This document shows positions 21,603 through 30,871 of a stretch of DNA of 64,000 bases, one piece after another. Under the pieces are notes generated by a model. The model searched no databases. It was given only the letters and a program-made list of their open reading frames with translations, and was not told the DNA's origin. Within the stretch, counting starts at the first letter, position 1, and each line of letters begins with the position of its first letter. Where the stretch lies: the NCBI RefSeq assembly GCF_027579695.1, contig NC_083586.1, forward strand, positions 5,886,001 through 5,950,000. The letters run 5' to 3'. This DNA comes from Neoarius graeffei (taxonomy: Eukaryota > Chordata > Actinopteri > Siluriformes > Ariidae). Both the position numbers and the translations under genes were made by a program.

Positions 21603-21673
21603 TAGCTCAGGTGCAACGGTCGTGTATCTGACTCCAGATCAGAAGGTTGCATGTTCAAATCACATTGAGGTCA
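21603..21673 (+). pseudogene. tRNA-Trp(CCA) pseudogene, copy 2
   Basis: This is identical to copy 1 and lies exactly 641 bp downstream, in the second unit of the tandem duplication. The same hairpin replaces the 5' acceptor strand. Confidence 0.75.
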
Positions 21674-22075
21674 TGCACCAACAGAATGCTGTTGGCTTTT
21701 TGCAGAGACTTTCAGATGGACTCCAATCTCTAGGATGACCATCATGCAAAAAGGTAATACTGCTCTGCTAGCAACTCTTTCACCAAAGTGCCTTTCATAA
21801 CTTCGCAACCTAATGTAATATGTTTACAAAATTTGTCCATTGGGCTTGCTCGAAAAAATGCCGCAAAATACTGCTTGAGAAGCTTTCAGAACTCAGGTTT
21901 CAGTGGCCTTGTTGAAGGATGTCTGAGCTTCAGAAAATGGTATCGGTAACTCAAAGAATGTTGAACCTTGGTCCTATCTACTGAGCTGTGCAGGCTCTAA
22001 GGTGAGCTGTATTGAACCATAGGACATGTATTTTCTTTTAGAACATGAATTTTGACCATCAGGTCACTTGGAAAA

Positions 22076-22131
22076 TGTTACCAGCATGACTCCAGATCAG
22101 AAGGTTGCATGTTCAAGCCAACAAGGTGTCA
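22076..22131 (+). pseudogene. tRNA-Trp 3'-half fossil
   Basis: ATGACTCCAGATCAGAAGGT then TGCATGTTCAAGCC corresponds to the tRNA-Trp anticodon and T arms. It is the paralogue of 19905-19966 in the older local duplication. Confidence 0.6.
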
Positions 22132-22699
22132 TCTTGTCTCTGTATACCTCATACAAAGCAGCGCTCTGCCACCTTTTCCAAGAAGTTTGATCATCAAGTC
22201 ACTTGGAAAATGTTACCAGCATGAGTCTGCTTTATAACAGTCATGCTAAAGTCTTATCTTGGTTCAAGGAAAACCTTTCTTGTCAATGTATTGGACTCCT
22301 TTGACAAGCATCACCATTTTCAACCATACTTGTCTTATTGGAACAAGGAGACAAATTGACTAATAAACAAGTCTGTTCCTCTGACAAAGACAGAATTCAT
22401 CATTGGACCATCAGATTAAAACACTGATGCGGTCCTGTCTGAGCTTTCCAGGCTCCGCTCTTCTATTTCTTTAAGAGTCAAAGCATGTCAGGACTTTGGA
22501 CACACATTTTCAACAGGTTCCTTTGATTCAATTAATGCCCTGCTCATACCATCTGGTGTTTTTCACATTCAAAAATGTCTTAATATACCTTTCCTTTGAA
22601 CCCTCAAAACAGGGTACCCTCAAAAAACAACTTTTCCACTGATTGTCCATCATGTGACACAAATAGTGACATAAAGGATTTATATAAAATTTGGCTACA

Positions 22700-23060
22700 G
22701 GGTACAGATGTAGACTGCCTCCTTAACACCACACTCAAACCACCTGGGGTCTCTGTCTAGCACTTTAACGTCCTCAATGTTGACACTGTGGTCAGGACAG
22801 GCCTTGCGTATGTAGTATGACACCTCAAACAGGGGTTCAGGGAGCATAGGCGTCCTAGCTCAGTCAACTCCTCTGAGGTGTCATACCACATACACAAGGC
22901 TTGTCCTGACCACAGCGTCAACATTGAGGACGTTAAAGTGCTAGACAGGGACCCCAGGTGGTTTGAGCATGGTGTTAAGAAGGCACTCTACATCCATGCC
23001 CTGCAGCTGACCCTCAGTAGAGAGGGGGAGGAGATACCAACTTCCAGAGATCTACACTAA
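22700..23060. pseudogene. Two head-to-head copies of a Penelope-type GIY-YIG C-terminal fragment
   Basis: The plus-strand copy (22866-23060) encodes DHSVNIEDVKVLDRDPRWFE followed by HGVKKALYIHALQLTLSREG. The minus-strand copy (about 22700-22862) encodes the same segment (IRKACPDHSVNIEDVKVLDR). This block, ending in a conserved Arg-Trp-Phe-Glu-x-Gly-Val-Lys-x-Ala stretch, is the C-terminal part of the GIY-YIG endonuclease of Penelope-like retroelements. Both copies start near the centre at about 22863 and run outward. No reverse transcriptase is adjacent. An inverted, 5'-truncated pair is the likely origin. Confidence 0.65.
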
Positions 23061-23825
23061 GCTTGTCAGAGCACATCTGTGCACTGACATCACTTCTTAG
23101 CCCAGTTCATCACAGCTGAAGAAGGATCCAGCTGGATCCAAAAATTCCCAAGTGAGTTTTAATTTCTTTGTGTTGAGATCAAAATTAAAATAATAATAAT
23201 AATAATAATAATAATAATTTTAAATCTAAACTGTATATGAGGTTCAGTGTGGTGAAGAGGCAGTTGTACACATATAGGCCAGCAATGTCATACTCAGGCC
23301 ATGATTTACAACTACTGCAATAATTCCATTTACTATATTCTGCTGGAAACAACACAGCCAAAAAGGGTTCATGGTGACTGATTTATCTTCAATGGTGTGT
23401 TTTTTTTTCTTTTTTTTTAAAGTAAAGTTTAGCGTCTAAATAGTTCAATCGGGAGAGCATTAGGCTTCTCATCCATTGCCTTCTTGGATGGAAAAGTCAA
23501 AACTTAGCTGAAAAACCGATTAGAAGGCATTCACCTTCTCTGATCCAGCCACTGCTTCAAATCATTCTTTCGCTGTGACATGCTCAAGTACAGAGAGTCT
23601 GTTTTGAGGAAAGGTTAGAAAATTGGTTAGATTTTGATGGCATGGTCAAAAGTGTTCTTTGAAAAGAATGCAAGTACAATACTTCAACAAAATCGTCTAT
23701 GGTTCAAACATTCCCAATTTAGGACATGATTCAGCCAGCCCACTGAAACCTGTGTTCTGAAAACTTTTCCAGCAGTATTTTGAGGTATTTTATTTTCAAC
23801 AATCCCAATGGACAAATTTTGAAAA
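23061..23825. other. Interval without gene; holds (AAT)n and an empty hAT target
   Basis: An (AAT)n microsatellite lies at 23191-23216. The stretch 23160-23345 is the reverse complement of the sequence flanking the hAT at 34735-36172 and lacks that insert. A weak tRNA-like stretch near 23437 was not accepted. Confidence 0.55.
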
Positions 23826-24003
23826 CATATTACATGAAAGAGCCACTTTTATCCAGGGTGACATATAACAGATCCAGGAAAGCAGCTTGGGGTTTGGTGC
23901 CTTGCTTAAGGGTACTTCAGCCATTCCTGCTGATACAGAGACCCAAACCAACAACCTTTTTGTTCCAAAGTTGCCTCTCTAACCATTAGGCCATGACGTC
24001 CCC
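23826..24003 (-). mobile_element. tRNA-derived SINE (different family)
   Basis: The minus strand begins GGGGACGTCATGGCCTAATG, with a B-box-like TGTTGGTTTGGGTCTC. It continues with GTACCCTTAAGCAAGGCACC and ends in CACCCTGGATAAAAGTGGCT, the tail of common fish tRNA-SINEs. It differs from the V-SINE copies elsewhere in the window. No target duplication is evident. Confidence 0.65.
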
Positions 24004-24394
24004 TATTATGCCAGCTTGTTAAGTTATAAAGGGGAATTCAGTGAAAGAATTGTTAGCAGAGCAATCTCATGTTTTGCAGGAGCTTGTCAAGATCCTGGAT
24101 AGTCATCATCCACCTGAAAGTCCCTGCATTTGACTGTGCAAAAAGCCAACACCATTCTGTTAACACATCTAGATGTAAATATCAGTAAATAAAAGCTGAA
24201 ATTTTGACCTATCATATCTTCATCTTTTGACCTCAAACACAAATGTCTTCAGTGTGTGGCAAAAAAAGCAACAGAATTGGCCTTGCTGTTCCAGTACTTT
24301 TGGCTTTGCAGCTGGAAATACTGTCAGAGCTGTTACTATCAAAAATGAAGTACTACATTCTGAGCAGCACTAAGATATAAGCAGCTTTGAGAGT
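24004..24394. other. Interval without recognised gene
   Basis: No ORF or RNA gene is supported here. Parts resemble the tRNA-Trp-type repeat field to the left. Confidence 0.4.
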
Positions 24395-24727
24395 TGTGTG
24401 GTGGTGTAGTAGTTAGCACTGTTGCCACACAGCAAAATGGTTCCAGGTTTGAACTTCATGGCTAGCGGGGGACTTTCTGGGTGAAGTTTGCATGTTGTCT
24501 GTGTGGAATTCCTCTGGGCGCTCCAGTTTCCTTCCACAGTTCAAAGACATGCAGATGAGGTAAAAAAAAATAATAATCAGCCGCTGGGGTTGCATAAGCC
24601 AGTGCATATTTAGTGCTAGTCCCAACCCTGGGTATAGAGGATGTGCAGTCACGTGACCCACACGTGTGTACTCCGCCCACTCCGTCACATTGGACGGCAT
24701 CAGGATAGTTTACCTTGCGCGAGCGTA

Positions 24728-25111
24728 ATGGATCCAGGCAGTAATCCCCAAGAAAATTCGGAAAATACCCCATCTACATCACGCGATTACTTGTCTAAGT
24801 TTGTTCAGCATCTTGAAGGTGACATGAGGCAGCTTTACATGGAAAAGTGTTCCAGGTTGGGGATTGCAGATCCGTACAACTTGCCGCAATCCTTGTTCAG
24901 GGAAATTCGGAGCTGCGGTGCCGGCGATTTGCCCGATCTGGCCTACCACGACATTTACAATTTTCTCATTAATCGTGAATCGTGTTACACTGGCAAAGCC
25001 CTCAAAGCTTACAAGAGCCTGGAAGCTTATAAATATTTTGTTGGGGGATGGGTATCTCAACTATACCTCTGGAAGGTACCGAAGAAGAATGTCTACTTGA
25101 AAACCTCACGG
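24728..25111 (+). CDS. First exon of a SWIM/YqaJ-type transposon protein (partial)
   Basis: The ATG at 24728 starts MDPGSNPQENSENTPSTSRD, then a domain YMEKCSRLGIADPYNLPQSL...GDLPDLAYHDIYNFLI, then KALKAYKSLEAYKYFVGGWV and YLWKVPKKNVYLKTSR. A donor G/GTAAGT at 25112 ends the exon after 128 codons. In related fish proteins this N-terminal part precedes a SWIM zinc finger and a YqaJ-type exonuclease domain. Neither is present here, and downstream exons are deleted. The open exon and intact donor suggest a recent deletion derivative. The function is not known to me beyond association with this transposon class. Confidence 0.6.
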
Positions 25112-25766
25112 GTAAGTGGCATTAAGACGTTTATCATAAAGAGACTATGCAGGATGTTTTATCTTAAGAATGTTTGAAATTTAAACTCAGTTCCAGATAA
25201 TGACAGGGTTGTAAATATGTATGTTTTTGTCTGAAAAACAGTAAATCAAAAAGCTGCGCACATTTGCGCAGCTTCCACGAAAACGTGGGCAGCTTTCTAA
25301 TTTACTGTTTTCTTCTCATACTTCCTATGTTTCATGGACTGTAACGGCATTTGCTTATTTAGTAATTTTAATACAGAATTTACTCTGATGAAATTATTCA
25401 GACACTCCAACGCCCCCCCTAAAAAAAAAAATCGGGTCTGCGCGATCCAGCCATGAAAAAGGCGCATCCGCCATTTGCATCCCTGTTTAAACTCATAGGT
25501 TAACCGACTTTAACCGGCTAATGAGGCTCGGTGGTTGGTCAAGATTTTTTTTAGTTTTCGCCATCCCTACTATGGATTGGCCTTTCAAAGGCATATATGA
25601 GCCAAAAAGAGAAAACATTGTCATAGACTAGGCCAGGGTAGTAGGGCTAGGCATAGCCATTTTAAACATTAGAGACTGTCTAGTTTCTAAGTATGCAGCT
25701 ATCATTCAATCCGAAAATCAACTTAACAGATGTACTAGGAGTATTGAATTAGAAGATTACACCTAC

Positions 25767-25944
25767 CTGATATGAAGTGTTCACTACAAATTCGGCTGGT
25801 AGAGCTGGGGTACCAGTTTTCTCTTCGCACAGCGGACACCCATTTTGCGCGTCTCTCCTCATCTGCGGGGAATCTATAAAATGACAGGCCCTCCTTTTGG
25901 CCCTGTCTATTGGTACAACCAAATGCTGAACAAGATATAACCAT
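25767..25944 (-). CDS. THAP zinc-finger first exon (transposase N-terminus, partial)
   Basis: The minus-strand ATG at 25944 opens MVISCSAFGCTNRQGQKEGL, then SFYRFPADEERRAKWVSAVR and ICSEHFISG, and stops at a donor CAG/GTAGGT (25766). All C2CH ligands are visible (Cys-x4-Cys and Cys-x2-His), as are the conserved Phe, Pro and Trp of THAP domains. THAP domains bind specific DNA, here presumably the element ends. The catalytic exons are missing. It is an intact THAP exon in a deleted element. Confidence 0.75.
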
Positions 25945-26172
25945 TCTCGAAAGATCTACTCCCACACACTTGATAATTAGAACGGGTTCGTCTAAGTTTT
26001 ATGCGCGACCTTGCCATCCAAAATGACGGATAATGAATATCACGTGACCTCGTGACGTCACGTGCACCCTCTCTATAGTGAGGAGGTTTGCATCTGGTGT
26101 TGGGGGGGAAGCTATGCTGAATGAAATATGAGGCTCCTAAACTGATCTCCTGGGGTGACCCCTAATGGGAGC

Positions 26173-26722
26173 AGCTGAAAGAAGCAGACTCTACTTAATT
26201 TTATTGATCTGTTTAAAGGAAACGATTAAATGGGCCAGCTCACTCTTCCCAAAATCCAATTTGTTGTTGTTGTTTTGTTTTGAAAGCAGATGATCACTTC
26301 ATGCTAGCTCTCTTTGCAGCAAAATGTCCGCAAATTCACTGTTAGTCATCCTTTCAATACCGACCTCAGAACTTTTCTACATCTATGTGTCATACGTGGA
26401 AGCTTTGAACAAATTATACCTTTATCATTTCTTTCTTTCGTGGGCACCCACATGATGGCCAAGACCAGTTCGGGTCTATTACTGCGAAATGCAAACACCA
26501 TTTATTTATAATTATTTTAAATTGAGCAATACGTAGTGACATTTAAAAATATAAATATAGCTTAGATTTGTGAGGAACAAAGGAGAATTATTGATCAGAA
26601 AGACCGACAGTAAAACACATGGCAGTCTGACCTGCCATGATATCCAGTGTCATTGAGTTGGACAAACATGGATTTCTTTCATGTTGTCTCTAAAAAAAAA
26701 ATTTATATATTTATATATATAT
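26173..26722. other. AT-rich interval, no gene
   Basis: No feature was recognised apart from a (GTT)n-like run near 26261 and the (TA)-rich repeat at about 26702-26722 that serves as the LINE target. Confidence 0.5.
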
Positions 26723-26799
26723 TATCAGCTGGATAGTACAGTGGTAATGCTCACTGACTACGACGCAGGAGATCCGGGTTTCGAATCCCGGTCGGGGCA
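26723..26799 (+). promoter_or_regulatory. tRNA-like head of the LINE with A and B boxes
   Basis: TAGTACAGTGG (26734-26744) fits the tRNA A box, and GGTTTCGAATCC (26777-26788) fits the B box with one extra T. The spacing is tRNA-like, and a T stem (CCGGGTTTCGAATCCCGG) is perfectly paired. The 3' end GTCGGGGCA looks like an acceptor strand, but the matching 5' strand is absent. It could act as an internal pol III-type promoter or be a captured tRNA piece. Function is inferred only. Confidence 0.6.
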
Positions 26800-26838
26800 A
26801 AACATCATCCAGTAAGGGTCCTTAGGCAAAAACCCCTC

Positions 26839-29800
26839 ATGATATATCAGCCTACCTCAGGAATGAGTGAAAACATAACTGAAAGAGTCATACCGGCTCA
26901 GACGTTGCCCGGGTCAACAAGGTCTGCGTCAGTTGCTAGGGAACCAGGGCAAACTGATGAGAAATGGGCTACTGGAACAAGACATCGATGGACGAGTACA
27001 GAAAATACGGATTTGCTGGAATGCTACTATACAAGCAATCCCAGAGAGAGGGGATACATGCAGAGAATGTGGGACCATTGGATACTTCGAAACCCACAAT
27101 CAAGGCTAACAAAGAAACAGCTATTAGCCCAGTGTTCCAACATCCATAATCGAAATCTGCTATCACAACTAGAGATTAATGAAATACAACAACGATGCTA
27201 TGGCAAGGGGGAGCCAGGAAGACAGGTCAGCGGGGAGATGTCATCATCCCCACAACCAGAGATTGGGTACCAAGCCCCAACAGCTAACAGCCTCAACACA
27301 AGAGCTGCTGACCTGAGAAGGAAGATCGTGACCCAACTGGAAACCTGGAGCCCCCGACGAATACCGAAGCTGAGTTGCCAAGTACCTTCAGAAGATCTAC
27401 TAGTAGATGTGAATGCTGCTCTGAAGACAATCTCCACAAGAACCATCACTGAGACCAACAAGCTGATACACAGTACAGCAACAGTAATCATGGAGATGCT
27501 TGGACACAAGGTGGGCTCGGGACATAACAAACAGTATCCACCATGGAAGAGACGATTAGAGGCCAAGATAAAGGCAGCAAGGAGAGAAGTTAGCCAGCTA
27601 GCTGAACTACAGAAAGGGAACATGGTGAATAAAGGGGCGCCCAGGAAGTACAACTCACTCTCCATACCAGAGGCACTCGAAACTGCCAAACAGCGACTAA
27701 CAGCTCTGGCCACCCGGTTGAGGAGATACACCAAGGAAGGAGAGGCCAGGAGAATAAACAAGCTGTTCTCCACTGAACCAGCCAAGGTGTACTCTCAATG
27801 GCAGGGGAACAACAACCGGTCAGACCCACCAAGAGCTGAGGTGGAAAAATACTGGAAAGACATATGGGAAAGAAAGGCATCACACAACACCGATGCCCAA
27901 TGGTTAGTGGACCTAAGAGCTGACCACAGCAACCTCCCAGAACAAGAACCAGTAACCATCTCAATGGCAGACGTCCAAGAAAGAGTGTCAAAGATGAAGA
28001 GCTGGACAGCACCAGGCCCCGATATGATCCATACGTACTGGCTGAAGAAGCTAACTGCACTCCATGAACGCCTAGCAGCACAGATGAACCAGCTGCTGAG
28101 GGATGGAACCCACCCAGAATGGCTAACCCAAGGCAGGACAGTCCTAATCATGAAGGACCCCCAGAAGGGACCCATCCCATCCAACTACCGGCCAATTACC
28201 TGTCTCTGCACAACATGGAAGGCCCTGTCAGGCATCATTGCGGCAAAAATGAGTAAGCATGTGGCTCAATACATGAGCGAGGCACAGAAAGGAATTGGCA
28301 GTAACACCAGAGGAGCCAAGCACCAGCTACTGGCCGATAGAACAGTCGCCCGAGACTGTAAGAAGAGACAGACCAACCTGTGCACTGCCTGGATTGACTA
28401 CAAGAAAGCCTACGACTCAATGCCACACACATGGATACTGGAATGTCTGGAACTGTATAAGATCAACAGGAACCTAAGGACCTTCATCCAGAACTCAATG
28501 GAAATGTGGAAGACAACCCTAGAGGCCAACTCAAAACCCATTGCCCAAGTCAACATCAAGTGCGGCATATACCAAGGAGATGCGCTATCACCACTGCTGT
28601 TCTGCATAGGCCTGAACCCCCTCAGTCAGATCATCACGAAGAGCGGCTACGGGTACCGATTCCGTAGTGGGGCAACAATCAGCCACCTGCTCTACATGGA
28701 TGACATCAAGCTGTATGCCAGGAACGAGCGAGAAATAGACTCGCTGATCCACACCACCCGGATCTACAGCGATGACATAGGGATGTCATTCGGATTGGAC
28801 AAGTGTGGCCGGATGGTCTCAAAGAGAGGCAAGATGATCCAGACTGAAGGGATTGACCTACCAGAGGGCAACATAGGTGATATCCAAGACAGCTACAAGT
28901 ACCTTGGCATCCCACAGGCTAATGGAAACCATGAAGAGGCCACAAGGAAGTCAACCACAGCCAAATACCTCCAGAGAGTAAGGCAGGTCCTGAAAAGTCA
29001 GCTGAATGGTAAAAACAAGGTCCGAGCCATCAACATGTACGCACTACCAGTCATCAGATACCCTGCTGGTATCATAAACTGGCCAAAGGAGGAGATAGAA
29101 GCCACAGATATCAAGACTAGAAAGCTCCTCACCATGCATGGAGGGTTCCACCCCAAGTCCAGCACCCTGAGACTATACACTAAGCGGAAAGAGGGAGGCC
29201 GAAGGCTAGTGAGCATCAAGACCACGGTCCAGGATGAAACATCGAAAATCCGAGAATACATCAGAAAGATGGCCCCAAAGGATGAACTGCTAAGTGAATG
29301 TCTCAGGCAGCAGAACCCTGATGAGAGTGCAGAGGAGGAGGAGGAACAGACAACCTGGAGAGACAAACCCCTACATGGCATGTACCACCGTCAGATAGAG
29401 GAAGTGGCTGATATCAAGAAATCCTACCAGTGGCTGGATAATGCAGGACTGACAGACAGCACAGAGGCACTAATCATGGCAGCGCAAGAACAGGCCATAA
29501 GCACAAGAGCCATAGAGGCCAGGATCTACCAGAGTAGATCAGACCCAAGATGCAGACTGTGCAAAGAAGCCCCTGAAACAGTCCAGCACATAGTAGCAGG
29601 GTGTAAGATGCTAGCTGGATCAGCGTACATGGAGAGGCACAACCAAGTGGCTGGGATAGTATACAGGAACATCTGCAACCAGTATGGAATAGAAGTACCC
29701 AAGTCCCAATGGGCCATACCACAGAAGGTTGCTGAGAACAACAGGGCCAAGATTCTGTGGGACTTCAGCTTCCAGACTGACAAACAGATCCTGGCTAACC

Positions 29801-30126
29801 AACCGGACATAGTGGTGGTGGACAAAGAGCAGAAGAGGGTGGTGGTGATAGATGTGGCGATCCCAGCTGACGCCAACATCAGGAAGAAGGAACATGAGAA
29901 ACTTGAGAAGTATCAAGGGTTGAAAGAGCAGCTGGAACGGATGTGGAAGGTCAAGGGTTGCGTGGTCCCCGTGGTAGTGGGGGCACTTGGGGCAGTAACC
30001 CCCAAACTGGGAGAGTGGCTCCAGCAAATCCCAGGAACAACATCTGAAGCCTCAGTCCAGAAGAGCGCAGTCCTAGGAACATCGAAGATACTGCGCAGAA
30101 CCCTCAAACTCCCAGGCCTCTGGTAG
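26839..30126 (+). CDS. R4-clade LINE protein: Myb-like, reverse transcriptase, zinc knuckle, restriction-like endonuclease
   Basis: The protein has 1,095 residues and no interruption. A Myb-like DNA-binding stretch lies near residues 47-110 (RHRWTSTENTDLL...). The RT spans about 360-700 with GPIPSNYRPITCL, WIDYKKAYDSMPHTW, GIYQGDALSPLLFCIGL and the catalytic LLYMDDIKLYA (YMDD at about 618-621). A CCHC knuckle CRLCKEAPETVQHIVAGC starts near 905. The PD-(D/E)xK endonuclease follows, with QPDIVVVD (about 988-993), IDVAIP (about 1004) and KKEHEKLEKYQ. The enzyme nicks target DNA and copies its RNA there. The ATG at 26839 is the first in frame, and one at 26863 (MSENITE) is an alternative start. 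Length and domain order match full-length members, so this copy may still be active. Confidence 0.92.
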   Translation: MIYQPTSGMSENITERVIPAQTLPGSTRSASVAREPGQTDEKWATGTRHRWTSTENTDLLECYYTSNPRERGYMQRMWDHWILRNPQSRLTKKQLLAQCSNIHNRNLLSQLEINEIQQRCYGKGEPGRQVSGEMSSSPQPEIGYQAPTANSLNTRAADLRRKIVTQLETWSPRRIPKLSCQVPSEDLLVDVNAALKTISTRTITETNKLIHSTATVIMEMLGHKVGSGHNKQYPPWKRRLEAKIKAARREVSQLAELQKGNMVNKGAPRKYNSLSIPEALETAKQRLTALATRLRRYTKEGEARRINKLFSTEPAKVYSQWQGNNNRSDPPRAEVEKYWKDIWERKASHNTDAQWLVDLRADHSNLPEQEPVTISMADVQERVSKMKSWTAPGPDMIHTYWLKKLTALHERLAAQMNQLLRDGTHPEWLTQGRTVLIMKDPQKGPIPSNYRPITCLCTTWKALSGIIAAKMSKHVAQYMSEAQKGIGSNTRGAKHQLLADRTVARDCKKRQTNLCTAWIDYKKAYDSMPHTWILECLELYKINRNLRTFIQNSMEMWKTTLEANSKPIAQVNIKCGIYQGDALSPLLFCIGLNPLSQIITKSGYGYRFRSGATISHLLYMDDIKLYARNEREIDSLIHTTRIYSDDIGMSFGLDKCGRMVSKRGKMIQTEGIDLPEGNIGDIQDSYKYLGIPQANGNHEEATRKSTTAKYLQRVRQVLKSQLNGKNKVRAINMYALPVIRYPAGIINWPKEEIEATDIKTRKLLTMHGGFHPKSSTLRLYTKRKEGGRRLVSIKTTVQDETSKIREYIRKMAPKDELLSECLRQQNPDESAEEEEEQTTWRDKPLHGMYHRQIEEVADIKKSYQWLDNAGLTDSTEALIMAAQEQAISTRAIEARIYQSRSDPRCRLCKEAPETVQHIVAGCKMLAGSAYMERHNQVAGIVYRNICNQYGIEVPKSQWAIPQKVAENNRAKILWDFSFQTDKQILANQPDIVVVDKEQKRVVVIDVAIPADANIRKKEHEKLEKYQGLKEQLERMWKVKGCVVPVVVGALGAVTPKLGEWLQQIPGTTSEASVQKSAVLGTSKILRRTLKLPGLW

Positions 30127-30183
30127 AGGACCCGAGCTTGAGGATGACATGGATACCACCCCCCCGCCGGGGGTGAGAAGGAG

Positions 30184-30187
<4 letters not shown>

Positions 30188-30214
<27 letters not shown>
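30188..30214. repeat. (TA)n at the LINE 3' end
   Basis: A short pure TA run separates the LINE from the adjacent MITE. Confidence 0.9.
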
Positions 30215-30215
<1 letters not shown>

Positions 30216-30818
30216 GAGTGATTCCATGCTTATGGGTACTGAAATGGGGACATGAACTTATTCACCTAAAACCATTTCTTTTTTTACTATCAGGTCACAA
30301 AACATGTAATCTTTAATGAATGATATGTTAAAAGATAACTTTAATTTTCTGAGATGTAATAAAAACATATTTATATGCCAAAGTCAAGCCTATGAGTTCC
30401 AAAATGATGTCTGTTACATTACTTCTGTTACGATTGTCCATCTCGCATCTGTTACAAATTAATTACAATCTAGCTATACACCATGTTAATCTTATTGAAA
30501 GAATGTGTATGTTTATTCTACTACACATGTTTATTAATTATATTTGCTAAAACATCACCTTCCTATGTTTCAAAAAGTAATTCTACATTGTTAAAATTGA
30601 GAATATATATGTCCACAACACTTCTGTTACGTTCTGACTTTGGCATATAAATATGTTTTTATTACATCTCAGAAAATTAAAGTTATCTTTAAACATATCA
30701 TTCATTAAAGATTACATGTTTTGTGACCTGATGGTAAAAAAAAAGAAATGGTTTTAGGTGAATTTTTAAAAATAAGTTCATGTCCCCATTTCAGTACTCA
30801 TAAGCGTGGAATCACTCA

Positions 30819-30822
<4 letters not shown>
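30215..30822. mobile_element. MITE with long terminal inverted repeats (about 180 bp)
   Basis: The left arm GAGTGATTCCATGCTTATGG, then GTACTGAAATGGGGACATGA, returns at the right as TCATGTCCCCATTTCAGTAC then TCATAAGCGTGGAATCACTC. Inner parts (AAACATATTTATATGCCAAA and its complement) extend each arm to roughly 180 bp. The middle holds repeats of CTTCTGTTACG. TA repeats flank both sides, so a TA target is likely. There is no ORF. Superfamily not determined. Confidence 0.85.

Positions 30823-30868
<46 letters not shown>
30823..30868. repeat. (TA)n microsatellite
   Basis: About 22 TA units at the right side of the MITE. Confidence 0.95.

Positions 30869-30871
<3 letters not shown>

Larger units (their letters stand above)
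20460..21741 (+). repeat. Nearly perfect tandem duplication, 641-bp unit
   Basis: Unit 1 (20460-21100) and unit 2 (21101-21741) can be read side by side. I saw one substitution, in AAATGTCGCAATATACC versus AAATGTCGTAATATACC. Each unit holds a tRNA-Trp pseudogene and, just before it, a perfect 15-bp hairpin. A diverged third copy of the first third of the unit lies at 22470-22690. The near identity points to a very recent duplication, or to collapse or duplication in the assembly. Confidence 0.95.
16730..22700. repeat. Field of tRNA-Trp-bearing duplicated repeats
   Basis: Related blocks recur across this interval. The block around 16790-16866 plus 19772-20060 is matched by 21880-22160 (shared TTTCAGTGGCCTTGTTGAA, ATGTTGAACCTTGGTCC, AGGACATGTATTTTCTTTTA). 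The block around 20458-20690 is matched by 21099-21330 and, more diverged, by 22470-22690. Several blocks contain Trp-tRNA-like sequence. The interval is split by the hAT element at 16867-19771. It has no protein-coding gene. Local segmental duplication explains the structure. Confidence 0.75.
24635..26075 (+). mobile_element. THAP/YqaJ-type DNA transposon, internally deleted (ISL2EU-like)
   Basis: The termini are inverted, TAGAGGATGTGCAGTCACGT at the left and TAGAGAGGGTGCACGTGACG when the right end is read inward. TA duplications lie at 24633-24634 and 26076-26077 within the host SINE. A first exon of the YqaJ-associated gene reads rightward from the left end, and a THAP exon reads leftward from the right end, so two convergent genes remain only as first exons. 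About 600 bp of non-coding sequence lies between them. Family assignment is by gene content and target site. Confidence 0.75.
24395..26172 (+). mobile_element. Old V-SINE-type SINE split by a DNA transposon
   Basis: The diverged head and core lie at 24395-24632 (GTGGTGGTGTAGTAGTTAGC, then a degraded V-SINE core, then CTAGTCCCAACCCTGGGTA). The 3' end continues after the transposon at 26078-26172 and finishes GGGGTGACCCCTAATGGGAG, CAGCTGAAAGAAGC, a well-known fish SINE tail. The two halves join cleanly across 24635-26075, which proves a nested insertion. Confidence 0.7.
26723..30187 (+). mobile_element. Apparently intact R4-clade LINE inserted in a (TA)n repeat
   Basis: The element starts with a tRNA-like segment (26723-26799). 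It carries a single uninterrupted ORF (26839-30126), has a 60-bp 3' UTR (GAGGACCCGAGCTTGAGGAT...) and ends at GAGATTTT before (TA)n. TA-rich sequence flanks both sides, which fits insertion into a TA microsatellite. No 5' truncation is obvious. The restriction-like endonuclease places it with site-preferring LINEs (R4/Dong/Rex6 group). Confidence 0.85.

Noticed and set aside
23437-23505. tRNA-Lys-like stretch (TAGTTCAATCGGGAGAGCAT)
   Set aside because: Only the D-arm region fits. No B box or paired anticodon stem is visible, so it is not called as a tRNA pseudogene.
27198-29027. Long minus-strand ORFs opposite the R4 LINE
   Set aside because: They are shadows of the 1,095-codon LINE frame, with no domain of their own.
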